NCBI GenBank assembly: GCA_007922225.1
Contig: ML679971.1
Coordinates: forward strand, 1,075,347 to 1,139,346
Source: Emydura subglobosa
Lineage: Eukaryota > Chordata > Testudines > Chelidae
Length of the DNA: 64,000 nt
Reading direction: 5' to 3'
Part shown: positions 22,196 through 34,170 of the stretch, piece after piece
Numbering within the stretch: position 1 is the first letter of the stretch
Layout: every line of letters starts with the position of its first letter
Position numbers and translations under genes: made by a program
The notes under the pieces: generated by a model
Databases searched by the model: none
What the model was told of the DNA's origin: nothing
What the model saw: only the letters and a program-made list of their open reading frames with translations

Positions 22196-24654
22196 CTCAC
22201 ATTATTTTCGGTTCTATTTAATGCATCTGTCTAGTTTATCTCATTTATCTGCACAGTGTTGTGCTGGAGGGGGCATTCAGGGAGCTCCTTGTTAAGTTCC
22301 TGCCACCATAATTCAAGGAGGGTTGAATTGATCTCTCAGTCTTTGATAATGTTCAGCCCCCAAACTCTGGATACTGGTAATATTCCCCTGCCAGACATGA
22401 CTTATCGCCTCTGCTCAGTCAGAGCATTTTATTTGCCTTTAGAATGTTCCAGATTCCATCAAGTGTCGGGTAATTACCAACAAAATTTCCAGAGAACAAC
22501 ATCCTGTTCTTTCTAACAGATCTTCCCGTTCCCCGGCCCTCCAGTTTCCAGTGGCACAAGCTGAGCATTTTGCTAGACTATCAACAGACTCAGGATTAAC
22601 AGACTATAAACCTTTCCAGCAAAGTATGCTAAATGCAATTTTGTTTGCCAAGTGGTTCTGCCTCCCTCTGCCGTTATAGCTATTCGAAAATGATTGTGTT
22701 TGAATGAGAAAGATGTGACTAGATTTTCTGAGCCTCATTTAGAGGGTAAGATCTTTAGCCCAGGGACTATCCTTTAGTTCTGGTCATGCAGTACCTAGCA
22801 CAATGGGTTCCTGGTTCATGCCTCCTAGGTGTTACCCTAATACAAGTTAATAATAATTAATATACTTTATGCACTCCTCTGGTACATAAGGTTTGCAGGC
22901 GAAGGCCCTGGCCCTGTGCTGACTGAAATCAGTTGAAAAACTCTGCTTGACTTTCATGAGTTTTGGATCATCAGGCCCTAGTGGAGAACATAGTTGAGGG
23001 AGGATCCTCTTATTAACACACTGGCAGCGCCCCTCCGTGCCTACCTATTCTGCAACCTTTTGTGACCATCACATGTGCGTTGCCTATAGCATGGGATATG
23101 GAAACCACAGGAAGTGTTAAATATTCATTTCATTGCTACCGCTGCAATGGGATCAAATCACAAGTGGCAGCAGGGGTTGTCTTGTCGTCAAGGCTCATGC
23201 CTAGGAGCCAGGAGTGTTGTCTTCTAATTTGAGTATTAACACTGATATTTGTTGTGACTTTGGACTTAGGCTCTGATTCAGCAAAGTACATAAGAACGTA
23301 CATAACTTAAAGCACCTGAGTGATCCACCTGAAATCATTGGGACTGCTCGTGGGCTTAAGTATCTTGTTCAGATCCAGAACCCCTCTGTGCCTCAGTTTC
23401 CCCATGTGTAAAATGAAGAGCATAACCTTCATTAAGCCTCCTAATGCCCCAGAGGTTAATAAAAATGACACTGTCAGTCTAAATATGACACTTCTCTTTG
23501 ATTGTTTTTAACCTAATGTTGTGACCGTAATTGCCTAAATTTAGCATAATTACAAGAGAATAGAACAAAAGTTGCTTTCTCTGTTATTTGCTTGTTTACT
23601 TTGTGCAATTTAGCTGCGCTTTGTGTGCCAGTTTCACTGTTTCCTCTGTTTAGTGGGCTGGAAATTATCATTATTTATTCTCTTGTTGTTTATTGGTATT
23701 GAAATAGGACCAAAGGTCCCAATAGGGATTGAGCACTGTTGTGTCAGGAACTGTAAAAATATAAATAAATTAATTCATTAAATATGGCCAACTGATTTCC
23801 CATGTTGTCTGTATGGGTCTTTCACACACCAACAGGAGAGTGAAAAACATTTAAATTTTTAGGAAAAGGGCATTAGAAAACCTCAGAAAAATTGACAGAG
23901 GAATTCAAGTATGATACTTGAAACTATTTTCAGCTCTTTATACATATATGTACACACACATACAAAATTTCAAGTGATAGTCTGAAAAGTTGATTGAAAT
24001 ACTTGGGAGAAAGATGCTGTAGATGTGCAAATGTCCATTAATGGAGATATTTTCACTATACGCTATGGGCCAGATCAGATCAGACCAATTTACACCAGGT
24101 AAGAATCTGGCCCCTTTTTGTCTACATAGTATCTATTTGTATATTGATGTTTTTAGTTGATGCTGCTGCTTCTAAATAAACTCATGGAAGGCAATGAGTG
24201 TCTTTCTGTTGACTGACATGAGCTTTGAATCAGGCTTAAAGTGGTGAGAGCAAAATATTAGGTGGATAGAGATTGTTTTTATTTACAGTATGTCCATGTG
24301 CTACATTTCTCTCACCGTCTTCTTGCCCCTGGTTTCTCCTTTCCACCTGAAGTCGCTTTCTCAGTTCTACAAGCTACTCTTTGGGGAAGAGCTGTTGAAG
24401 ACGTCAGCTCACACCAGCCCTTGTTTTTCACTCTAGAGCACTTAGCTGTATATACATTTCTCTTCACTTCTTTGCTAGTGCTTTCCAGCCTTCAACTCCC
24501 CTCACAGATCAGAAAAGTGTTTTACTTTTAAATTTGCTGTCACTCTAAATTACATTACAACAGAGGTGTTGAGAAACACTGTAACCACACAATACTTTAC
24601 TTTTCTATTGCACCTTCTACCATACAGCCAGAATTCCCACGATCAAAATGTATT
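22196..24654. other. No gene; scattered repeat tails
   Basis: No exon recognised. It includes a + strand SINE tail at 22745-22865, a palindromic repeat near 22905-22985, a reverse SINE tail near 23700-23790, and a (TA/CA) tract at 23940-23965. The rest is unassigned. Confidence 0.4.
22745..22865 (+). mobile_element. SINE tail fragment
   Basis: AAGATCTTTAGCCCAGGGAC, then CAGTACCTAGCACAATGGG, then CCTAGGTGTTACCCTAATAC ending in AATAATAATTAA. This is the 3' tail shared with the SINE copies elsewhere in the window. Confidence 0.65.
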
Positions 24655-24760
24655 ATTTTAGCCTCACTATCCATCTAGTAGGTAGGTAAACATTGTTGTT
24701 TCATCAACATACATTTCACAGATCTGGAAACTCAGACACAGAGAGGTTAACAGCCAGATT
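24655..24760 (-). mobile_element. CORE-SINE fragment
   Basis: The + strand shows TTCACAGATCTGGAAACTCA and GACACAGAGAGGTTAAC, the reverse complement of the MIR-type core. The match stops abruptly at about 24752, where palindromic-repeat text (CCAGATTTTTCAAAAG) starts. Confidence 0.6.
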
Positions 24761-24818
24761 TTTCAAAAGCTGCCATTGATTGAGTGCCTCAGATTTTGAG
24801 TCCAGCTTCAAACCTATT

Positions 24819-25113
24819 GGCTATGTCTACCTTGCGGAAAAAAACCAATGTGGCAGTAAATCTCTGAGCCTGGGTCTACAGACTTGGGCCCAGGAGGCTT
24901 GCATTACAGTGCTAAAAATAGCCATGTAGATGTTCCACTTAGGATGGAGCTTGAGCTCCGAAGCCTGGTGAGGGGGCTGGGTCTCAGAGCCCAAGTGGAA
25001 GTGTCGACAATGCTATTTTTAGTGCCATGGCATGAGCCCTTCAAGCCAGAATCTGTGGATCTGGGCTCTGAGACTTGTTGCCCCAACTCTCTTTTGGCAG
25101 TGTAGACACACCC
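24819..25113. mobile_element. Non-autonomous DNA transposon with 3-bp duplication
   Basis: The ends are GGCTATGTCTAC at the left and GTAGACACACCC at the right, inverted repeats of the (G)GNNNTGTCTACACT type shared with 32435-32730. Flanks ATT (24816-24818) and ATT (25114-25116) give a 3-bp duplication. The interior is itself palindromic: GTGCTAAAAATAGC near 24910 pairs with GCTATTTTTAGTGCC near 25011. No transposase frame. The class is uncertain; a 3-bp duplication fits PIF/Harbinger. Confidence 0.68.
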
Positions 25114-25147
25114 ATTGTGTCCAGCTCAGCACTCTCAAAAGTCAGGC

Positions 25148-25245
25148 CGTAGGGCCCAGATCCTCAAAGTTATTTAATGACCTAACATCCATTGATTTCA
25201 TAGGGAGTTAGGGACCTAATTACCTTTAAGGAAAATAGGTGTCTC
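25148..25245. repeat. Short palindromic element
   Basis: GGGCCCAGATCCTCAAAG starts the left arm. The right arm, ending about TTAAGGAAAATAGG, is a degraded reverse complement. It belongs to the same family as the clearer copy at 31149-31235. Confidence 0.5.
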
Positions 25246-28200
25246 AATTTGGACACTCAAAAAATAAGGACCCCGAAATCACTGATTGCTTTTGAAAAGT
25301 TTGATCTAAATTATTCACTTAAGTCATCTATGGCAAAGCCAGCAACACAGTGAAGTCTCCTACCTCCCCAAACTCTGTCTTAACTTCTAGACTATCGTTG
25401 TATAGTACAGTATTCTGACAGTAAAGTATTTTGTTATCATGTTGCAATATGATAGGTAACATAGCCTCAATCCTGCAAACTCTGACATATACACTTAATG
25501 TCTCATGCTCAAGCAGTCTCCTTGAAAACAATGGCATTTCCTAAAGGTGTGAAGCTAGGCATGTGCATAATGGAGGATGGAGACCAAAAAGTATAAGTAA
25601 TGAAAGAGGAGAATAGGATTTCACGGTACCTTGTATATTCAAGTTATCCCAAAACACTTTACAATAATGTGTTAGATACGGCAGTGAGTGTGTGATGCAA
25701 TGCAATAGAGTTCACACAACTTTGGACATTAGAACCTGCATCATAAGGAGAAAGATCAAAGGGCCAGACACCAGATTGTCTACTGCTTTGGAAAAGTTTC
25801 ATGGGATCTTTAAATTCTACCTGGATAGCTATCACTAATGGGAAGAAGGTCTGAACAGCTCCATCTAAAGGAGGACACAGCTTACAGATGGACACTAAAA
25901 TTCCCTCTCTCTCCCCTATCCCAATGCAGAATTACAGCATCAGCAGTCTGTATGGCCCCAAGATCTGTGTGTTCCATGCACCAAAGGATAGGTGATGCAA
26001 TTTACACAGGCAAACGAAGACTAAGCACAATCACAGTCTTCTTAACCTGGGTATCTTAAATGATTGTCGTGTAGCTTAATAACCAGTGAAATTCGTACTT
26101 GAGCAGGGGGCCAACACAAGACTATCCACCACTTAAGTCCTACATAAGCCACATTTTGAGGTCCTTAGTAGTACACAGAGCCTTGGGTGGAACCTCTGCA
26201 AAGAATTCTACCCTACTATGAAAAGTTACCTGGCTGTATTGTGAGTGTACATCTACGCAGGTTCTGGAAGCTCCAGATTTTAGTTCATTTGTGAAGCAGG
26301 GATGCAAAATCTTCTGAACCTCCTAGTAGTAGTGTTTGGATGTGCTCAGAGAGCAGGAAATAATACCTAATTAGCAATATCCTTGCAGGATACCCATGTC
26401 TGAGAAAATTTCCTGTGCCCTCATTTGATGGCAATATTAATTAGCTAGCACATTCCAGATGAGCAGGATTTGAAGTTTCACATGCCACACATGCAGCCAC
26501 GAGGAAGGCAATTATATGCAATTTGTATAGTGTTCTAAGGTCCAAATATAATACAATGAAATTGTGACAGTAATGCATACAGCATGTTTACCTTAACTGG
26601 CATCAAACTACAGAGATTCTAATGAGCTCTGACAGTTGGCAGGATTTATCTATTCATGCTGCGATTTTGATCCTCAGCATGATGGGTGTGGGGGGGAGAA
26701 GGGGAGCAGAAATCTACTCCAAGGAAGCTATTATCTCTTTTTCTGTCTGATGAATAGTGAGAGGTAAAGAACTTAGAATAAAAGTCTGATAGCTCTGATT
26801 TGATCGCTTCACTGTGTGTTAATTTTGGGTTAACTTCTCTGTATTAGGACATCAATCAATTCAGTGTCACCGAGAGTTTGAGCATTTATCTATTCATCTG
26901 AAATCCAGGCTCCATGGATTCTGGCCGCAACGGCTCAGTGGGCATATTGCATGCCTTAGTGGAGCTTTATTATAATTTTTCAGCCTAAATCTTGACAGCA
27001 TCAGCCCCATGGAACAAAAAACTCTGGCCTCAACCTCTTTTCTCTCTCTCCCTCACCTACACACACAGAGGATCAAGCTACGCTTGTTCAGATAATCCTA
27101 TCATGAAGATCCTCACAAATGTTGTTGAGTGGACTCCTGCAAAGGAATGGACAGAGAACATTTTGATGTCCGTTTTACAAGAAAGGGCTCTTTACAGCTG
27201 ATCGAGCCAAAGGAAGACTTAAGGGAGAATGGGAGATGCAATCTTTGTAAAGACTAACATTCAGGTAAGCTTAATACAGGGTCTGCTATCTCAGTCAGAG
27301 CCAGGATTCCTTTTGGTTCACCTATGAAGCAGAAAGATCCTAGTCTGAGTCTCCTACAATAGTATGCATAGTGAATCCAGCCACCCAGTGGAGGATTCCA
27401 CTAATCCGTTAATTTCTTTCTAGCACCGAACCATTAGTTGGCAATCACAACAAAAGTCAGGGGAGACCACCCTGTTAATCCTGGCTTTATGATGTTGTCT
27501 GAAATTGACATATAATTGTGTCTGCTTCATCGTTTTTAAGGGAACAAAGCTATTTCATGCACAGGGCAGAACAAACAAAGCTAAAGGAGGTATATAAATG
27601 GCCAGATTCAAAAATGGATGATCATTTCACCCTTTAGCCATTCATATCTTAATATTAGTAATATTCATATTTATTATTACAGTAGTGCTGAGAAACCCCG
27701 GTCAGGATTAGGGCCCCATTGTGTTAGGTACTCTACAAACACAGAACCTTTTCCTGTAAGATGTAGGTGTACTTAATTTTAAACACATGAGCTCAAACAC
27801 AGTGAAGTCAGTGAGATTAATTGTGAGTGTAAAGTTAAGCACATTCATAAGCAGCTGCAGGATTCAGGACACAAAAGTAGTTACTACCACCCTTCCCCAA
27901 AGTAGTTACAAAAGCCTTGATAACTCCACTGAGACATCTCACATACATAAAGTTAAACGTGTGTGAGGCAGATCTTTTCCAGGAGCAGGGCTTAAGAAAT
28001 AAGTAGTCTCCTTTTCCTTCTGTTTTATTTTCTAATGTTAAATAATACACTTCATTTCTAAAGTGGCTCTGTTCAAAAGTATCCTAGGTGCTTTGCAACA
28101 AAAGATTGGCCAAGAATTTTTTTAAATGACCAGTGATTTTGGGAGCCCAATTTGGGACACCCTAAGAGGGACCTGATTTCAGAAAGTGTTGAGCACCTGC

Positions 28201-28354
28201 CCTCCCTCTCTCTGGAAAAACGGGTCCTTTGAAGGTGTCTCAACTCAGGCAACTGAAAAGTGAGGCACCCGGTGTCACTAGCTACCTTTGAAAATGTTGG
28301 CCATCAGAAGTGAATTTCCAGAGACAGTTGTGAGCATCCAATATGCAAAGGAAG
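25246..28354. other. No gene; includes a possible conserved non-coding stretch
   Basis: About 3.1 kb with no exon or RNA gene recognised. The part at 26380-26960 is free of recognised repeats and rich in ATTAATTAG, TAATGAG, ATCAATCAATT and TTATAATTT words. This is typical of ancient developmental enhancers, but it is only a compositional impression. A reverse SINE tail lies near 27690-27750. Confidence 0.35.
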
Positions 28355-28575
28355 GGTGGTCCAGTGATTAGAGTTCAAACCTACGAGTTAGGAGATCCAC
28401 GTTCCATTCCCTGTGCGTCTCCAAATTCCCTGTGTGACCTCAGGCAAGACACGTAGCCTCTCTGTGTCTCAGTTCCACATCTGCAAAATGGGGATAATAG
28501 CAATTTCTTACCTCAGAGCTGTGTTGTTAGCTAAACACATTTAGGCTGTGGAGGTGCTCAGGTACTACAGTGACG
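28355..28575 (+). mobile_element. CORE-SINE (MIR-like), complete head to tail
   Basis: The tRNA-derived head starts with GGTGGTCCAGTGATTAGAG (A-box like) and has CGTTCCATTCC (B-box like) near 28401. It is followed by the core CCTGTGTGACCTCAGGCAAG, CTCTGTGTCTCAG, CTGCAAAATGGGGATAATAG, and then the GAGGTGCTCAGGTACTACAG tail. The polymerase III promoter boxes are degraded, so transcription is unlikely. Confidence 0.8.
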
Positions 28576-31148
28576 GGTGGGCCAAATACCTTGAATTAGC
28601 TGGATACTAGTCAAACTTGCACAAAACATTTGTGCAGTGAAACAGCTATTAGCATGGAGTAACTGATCATGTAAGTGAGTTATACAGTGAGCAAGTTTGC
28701 ATGTCAGGAAGTTCCTTACATGTATGCATGTGTGTTTCTGTGGGGGCAAGGGTGTGTGCACGAATCTTTGCAGTGAAACCCTTGTAACTTCCACTGAAAC
28801 TCTGGCCTTCCAAGAACAACACATCTGAGAATTAAACAATAATTATAAAGCCCCAAATGAAATCAAAGTGCTGTGGCCAAAAGCCTTCTGAAGTATAAAG
28901 GTTTTCCTAGGTATGTAAATGCTTTACTGTAGCATGGATGAAAATGTAAACTATTTTCCCACAGTCTTTTAAAAATGCACTTTAGGAGCCACTGGAAATA
29001 TATGGGGCTGGAAATCAGGATGAACAGAGAATTCGTTAATCAGACGGCAGGAGGTTGCAGCTAGATGCTCAGAATGTGGTTCCTTTTCTTTTAAAGACAT
29101 GTGAACATATACAAAAGAAAACGAGGGAGAGCAGACAACAAACTGCAGTCGAGAGCTGAGCAGGCTTCTTAAAGCTCTCCAATAATCAGTGAAGCTAAAA
29201 AAAACCTTTAGGCCTTTTTTTCCCTTCATCTTCCAAGATGTGACATCATTATGTATGACACAACACCTTGGAAGGAACCATATGGAGAAAAGTGGACATG
29301 TGCTAACTAAATGTGAGCTCTTTTGCAGTGAGCAAAAGCTCATTCCTAGCCAAAGCCTGGATGGGCTTAATAAAAGAATAGTTCAGGCAGCAGAGTTGAC
29401 ATTTCCACTTCAAGGACGTTTTTCATTTTGAATGCTGATTTGTGTCTGGCATGTGGAGACGGAGGGAAGGAATGAAGAATTATTTTCCTTTGGATCAGGT
29501 GGAAAAGTTCAGACTGAGATGCTGATCCACATCTGGACATCTACAAAATGTGTGGGATGTTCTGATCCAGGTTTTTATTTGGCCTTTTATGGGCCTGATC
29601 TAAAACTCCGAAGCTGGTTAAAGTTGATGGGAGTTTTTCCTCCTGCTTTAATGGATTTTGGATCTAACTATCTATATATCTGATTTTCCAATTGCCAAGC
29701 ACCAACCCTAATTCAGATTTGGACTCAGACCTTAGTTTCTCCCAACATGCAGAGGTTCTTAGATCTGGGGCCTTGCTTTATCTCATTTATGGTCCAATGC
29801 AATTACATTTTGCATAGTGACTGTTATTGAAACTGCTTCCCAAAATGCTTTAAAGTGATAAATCATAATGACAAAGACAGGGCCTGATTCAGCCTATAAG
29901 TAATCCTTGACTACACATGCAAGATACATTTTGCAGGATTGAACTCTTAACTATTAGGTGAGGGGGGAGAGGACACAAAGTATTGGCAAGAAAAAAAATG
30001 GTGGGGCAGATTCTTGGCCCTGCTGCTTAATTAACCAGAGAAAACATCAATATTCAAATCTTTCATCTTCACCCCCTTTTGCTCTACTATTGAATGAATT
30101 GTTAGAAGATTCCAGTCTGCTTTAGATAAAACAAGTAACAAATCTATTCTGCACTAGCTATCCACAGTCACATTAAAGTGAAATGTGCCAAAGACTAAGT
30201 ACCCCAGTCCTGCAACTAGATCGGCATGATGGACCCCTGCTCCCACATGCAGTCATCATTGACTCCAGGGTTTACCCACATGGGCACCTAGTATTGGCTA
30301 AAAAAAACAATAATTTGAAAAATGCAAAAACTTGAGATATAAGCCTAAATATTTAGAGGTTTTCCTTTTTATGTGTATGGCAAATAATTGTAAAATTGTA
30401 GAGAATTTGTGTGAATTTCACAAAGGGAATGAAAATTACGGAAACTTTGCAAAGGACTCGGTGTTCTGAATTTTTGCAAACATCATGGGTTTGTTAAAAA
30501 ATTTAAAAAATCACGAGGAGGAAATTTCACACAGTTCCAAATGTTACTTGTCCTCCTCGGGTTTCAAACCAACAAAGAATTTAGGGCTTAATTCAGTGAA
30601 AGTTTAAGCACGTGAATAACTTTACACAGATAGTCACAGAGATGTAAATAGGACTATCCACGTGCATAAACTTATAGACCTGCTTAGGTCTTTGCAGTTT
30701 GGAAGCACATGTTTCATTTTAATGGGACTGCTCATGGTAATGACTCAGGAAAGCACTTTAAGCACATGCCTAATTTTAATCTAAGCATGTGGTTAAATCC
30801 CACTAAAAATCAATAGGATTTAAACACAAGATTAATATTAAGCATTCCTGAAGGAGGATGCTGCCCAGAATTAGGTTGCATGTGCTCAGAGGTTAGCAAA
30901 TGTTTAAAGGCTTTGCTGGATCAGGCTCTTGAAGATGAAAAGTACTCAGCGTTGTGACGTCAGCACTTCTACCTGTACTCTAATCCTGAACCAGGAATCT
31001 CTTTGACATGCAGTCACCTGTCAGTGAAAAATAATAATAAGGATAATAAGTAAACCCAAATTATTTAAACCTGTGTACTGATGTGGGTTCATTAAGATCC
31101 TGAGGTGAAGGTTCAAGCTGACTCGTGTTTTACTGAACTAGTTAATTT
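28576..31148. other. No gene; palindromic repeats and unassigned DNA
   Basis: No exon recognised. There is a palindromic repeat near 29590-29665 (GGCCTGATCTAAAACTCC against GGATTTTGGATC) and a repeat of TTAAGCACGTG/AAGCACATG type at 30595-30910. AT-rich hairpin-type text lies at 30340-30560. The open frame at 28969-29343 (-) has no motif. Confidence 0.4.
30590..30915. repeat. Palindromic DNA-transposon-like repeat
   Basis: Repeated inverted words AAGCACGTG, AAGCACATG and CTAAGCATGTGG, with AATGGGACTGCTCATG near the centre. The ends (TTCAGTGAAAG... and ...CTTTGCTGGATCAGGCTC) are related to the copy at 37915-38160. It is a fold-back family without coding capacity. Confidence 0.5.
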
Positions 31149-31235
31149 GGCCCAGATGCTCAAAGGTTTTTAGGTACTTAACTCCCTTTGATTTCAATAG
31201 GAGTTAGGTGTTTAAATACCTTTGAGGATCTGGCC
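31149..31235. mobile_element. Palindromic MITE, 87 bp
   Basis: Almost the whole element is an inverted repeat. The left arm GGCCCAGATGCTCAAAGG, then TTTTTAGGTACTTAACTCC, pairs with the reverse complement of the right arm ending CCTTTGAGGATCTGGCC. The loop is about 13 bp. Such an element folds as one long hairpin and depends on a foreign transposase. Related copies: 25148-25245, 33795-34170 and 41390-41440. Confidence 0.75.
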
Positions 31236-31424
31236 TTCATCTCTACCTTTCTGGTCTTTCTCATAGACCTGGTGGCCCCACAGCCATGCAGGTACACATT
31301 GTGTTCTACCACTTGACATATCAGTTTGAGGTTTTCAGAGTAATATAATTTCCTTTACATTTTGAAAGTCTCCCATTTCACAAATTAATATAGAGTCTGA
31401 ATACATTTATCCTAATGATAACAC

Positions 31425-31565
31425 ACCTGAGAAGCAGGGAAGTAGTATTCCCATTTTACAGATTAAATGATTTGCCCAGAATCAAACAGGAAACCTCTGA
31501 TTGAGCTAGGAATTTGATCCAGGTCTCGTGAGTGCCAGTCTAGGGCCCTTGCTACTAAAACATTC
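31425..31565 (-). mobile_element. CORE-SINE fragment
   Basis: The + strand shows TTCCCATTTTACAGATTAAA and GATTTGCCCAGAATCAAACA, then GGAATTTGATCCAGGTCTCG. This is the MIR-type core and tRNA-like head in reverse. Confidence 0.68.
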
Positions 31566-31784
31566 TTGCTTCTCTGGCTGTAGTCACACCACTTGCATTT
31601 CTTTCTCAAAGACAATTGATATATGAACATAGGAATTATGTTCTTGTCTAGTACGCTTTCTCCAGCTGCAGCTTGCATCAGATGCTTCAGAGGAAGAGGT
31701 AAGAACCCCACATTAGCCAGACATGAGAGAATCTTCCCCTTCACTAGATCCCATTCGGATGTCTAATAGAAATTGACAAACCCT

Positions 31785-32042
31785 GGAGTGTGATGTTTAA
31801 TATCCCTTCAGAAAATATTGTTATAATTACATATGATAACTCTGGATATCTTGCTAAATTCCTCACCTCAATTACTTCCTGTGGCAATGAGTTCCACAGT
31901 TCAATTACATGTGAAAAAAATATTTCCTTTTTTCAGTTTCTAATTTGCCACCCTTTAACATCATTCAATGGTCCTTTATTCTTGAGTTATGAAAATATGA
32001 TAATAACAGAAGCTCCTCATTTACCATCTCTAGACCATTCAT
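31785..32042 (-). mobile_element. CR1/L3-like LINE 3' fragment
   Basis: The + strand has TGTGGCAATGAGTTCCACAG, TGAAAAAAATATTTCC, AATTTGCCACCCTTTAA, GGTCCTTTATTCTTGAG and CATCTCTAGACCATTCAT. This is the reverse of the conserved C-terminal and 3'-end text of old CR1 subfamilies (compare FFTQLTVNLWNSLPED at 6480-6530). Very degraded. Confidence 0.65.
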
Positions 32043-32094
32043 AGAAAAGATGCCCCCACAAGCTCTTAAGCTTGATTCAGTCCTTCCATGAAAA

Positions 32095-33356
32095 CATATA
32101 CGGCACAGTCCAGTATGAAGGTTCAGTCTCCGAGGGTCAAGCAAGGCTGTGTACTTGCCCCAACTTTTTTTAAGGATCTTCTCCTTGCTACTGAAACAAG
32201 CTTTCAGTTCCTCAACTGAGAGAATTTACTTGCACACAGGATCTGACAGAAAGCTATTCAGTCTTGCAAGACTTAGATCTAAAACAAAGACTCAGGAGGC
32301 CCTTATCCAACATCTCCTTTTTGCTGATGATGCAGCAGTGACAACCCACACCGAAGCCCATCTCCAAAACCACTTGGACAGATTTTCCAAAGTCTGCCAA
32401 GACTCTGGGCTTGCAAAAGCCTAAAAGAGACTAAGCCCTGGTCTACACTTACCTGGAAATTTGGCGGCAGTCAACGGGAGTTACTCAAGCTACACAGAGT
32501 AGCTTGCGTAACTCTCGTCAACTGCTGTGCTTCCCTTCTGCGCTCCGTCTTCACTGCACTATGCCGATGGGAACTGCGTTCCCATCAACGCAGCGCTACG
32601 CCACTTATGGGGGTGGTTTAACAGCGTCGACTTTCTGATCCATTGAGCAGGTCTACACTGACTGCTCAAATCAATCCAGAAAGATCCATCTGATGGCGGC
32701 GACTTTGTCACCGTCAGTATAGACATACCCTAACGTAATGTGCCGAGGAGATGAAGAAGCACCCTCCATCAACATCAATAATTATGAACTTGAAGTGGTG
32801 AACGAATTCACATACTTGGGGGTCTACTATCACAGTCAACCTTTCACTTGAAAAGGAACTCAATATCCGCAACAGAAAAGCTGCCACAACAATATCTAGA
32901 CTGAGCAAGAGGATACGTCAAAACAACAAACTGACAGAATACACAAAGACCTGTGTGTATTGTGTATGTGTTATCAGTACTCTTCTGTATAGGAGCAAGA
33001 CATGGGCCTTATACTCTTATCAGGAAAAAAGGCTCAACAGCTTTCAGATGTGTTGTCTTCATCAAAGTATTGAATCTCCTGGAAGGTCATAGAGTCACCA
33101 ACACTGAGGTAAAGCGGGCCAGTATATCCAGCATGCAAACACTCCTTAAATAGAGATGTCTCCACTGGTTTGGGCATGTGCGCCAAATGAATGATGGGCG
33201 CATCCCAAAGGACATCCTTCACAGTGAATTGGCAACTGAGAAAAGATCTAAAGGGCACCCAAAACTGCAATTCAAGAATGTGTGCAAGTGAGACCTCAAA
33301 GAAATGGACATGGATATGGATAACTGGGAAGATCACCATCAGGACCGCAGCCTTTG
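32095..33356 (+). mobile_element. Non-CR1 LINE, broken and split by a DNA transposon
   Basis: RT C-terminal half and downstream region of a non-LTR retrotransposon, in two parts (32095-32434 and 32731-33356). Readable blocks are the QARLC/CVLAPT-equivalent near 32140, LFADDAAVTTHTEAHLQ (RT motif C) near 32320, YELEVVNEFTYLG near 32780, the ETW/LY block near 33000, GHV-RQMNDGRIPKDI near 33175, and a basic KGHPK...KDVCK-like tract near 33260. This text is clearly not CR1. I think of an RTE-type clade, without being able to confirm it. Several frameshifts and stops are present, so it is dead. Confidence 0.78.
32435..32730. mobile_element. DNA transposon (Harbinger-like?), 296 bp, inside a LINE
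   Basis: Terminal repeats GCCCTGGTCTACACT (left) and AGTATAGACATACCC (right, inverted) share the GTCTAYACT block. The flanks are TAA at 32432-32434 and TAA at 32731-32733. Removing the element and one TAA rejoins the LINE reading frame exactly (LKETNVMCRG), which proves the insertion limits to within the duplication. A 3-bp TAA duplication suggests a PIF/Harbinger transposase. The element itself is non-coding. Confidence 0.82.
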
Positions 33357-33617
33357 GACCCAGTACCTTCTCCGTCCTTGCTTCAGGCTTTGGCTCTGCT
33401 TATTCCCAGCAGCTAGCCACTGCTCTGTCCAGCGTACTGCCAGTCTTTCCCCTTTGAGCTCCTGGGAGGCACTTTCCTTGCTCTGCTGCTCTGTCACTCC
33501 TTATATGCTGACAGCCTGGGCCCTGACTGACTGCCACACGGCTCCATCTTATTCACTGCCTGTCCAAGGACCCTCTTAACCCTTTCCTGGCCAGTGCGGG
33601 GCAGGCACCCCATCACA
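33357..33617 (-). mobile_element. LTR-like repeat fragment
   Basis: A C/T-rich block directly after the LINE end. On the minus strand it begins TGTGATGGGGTGCCTGCCCC, like the block ending at 13646. No paired LTR or duplication was found. The left limit is approximate. Confidence 0.42.
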
Positions 33618-33789
33618 TGAGGTCACAGCAATAGTTTTTATAAGGGCATTATAATAATCTCCACAATATTTCCACCTCATTCCATGTCTCCTGACATTTT
33701 GTTTCTTTGTTTGACCACAGATGCCCACTGAGCAGAGGTGTTCATGGAATTGCCTACAATGACATCTGGTCAAAGCGAGTTTTGGTTGA

Positions 33790-34170
33790 CTAAAGACTGA
33801 GGCCAGATTTTTCATAATCTTTAGGTGTCTGAAGAGGCCACCCTTTCCCATGCCCTAGTGCATCTCTCTGGCCTGTCAGTTAGGCACCTAAATACTTTGG
33901 AAGATCTAGGCTTAAGCCGCACCCTTTTTTTTTTTACTCCTGGCTTGTTTAGGTGGGTCCCACTCAGCTTGCTATCTTCTGAGGATTTCACCCTTAGGTG
34001 TTTATCTCAGAGCTGAAGATCCCACTAGCCATCCGGATGCATAGGAGTGAGGCGTTGCAATACCTCAGTACCTTTTTGGATTTGGCCTCTAGGTGCTTTT
34101 GAAAATCCCGGCATGCACTTATTTGCCCCCTTAGGTGCCTAAATACCTTTAAAAATCTGGCCCTGGCAGC
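33790..34170. repeat. Cluster of palindromic-repeat arms
   Basis: Repeated words AGGTGTCTGAAGAGG, TAGGCACCTAAATACTTTG, GGCCTCTAGGTGCTTTTGAA and GTGCCTAAATACCTTTAAAA, ending in AATCTGGCCCTGG. They come from two or more overlapping or nested copies of the family at 31149-31235. Individual limits cannot be set by eye. Confidence 0.55.

Noticed and set aside
28355..28420. Possible tRNA gene from A-box and B-box-like words
   Set aside because: No cloverleaf can be completed, and the sequence continues into a MIR-type SINE core. It is the tRNA-derived head of a SINE.
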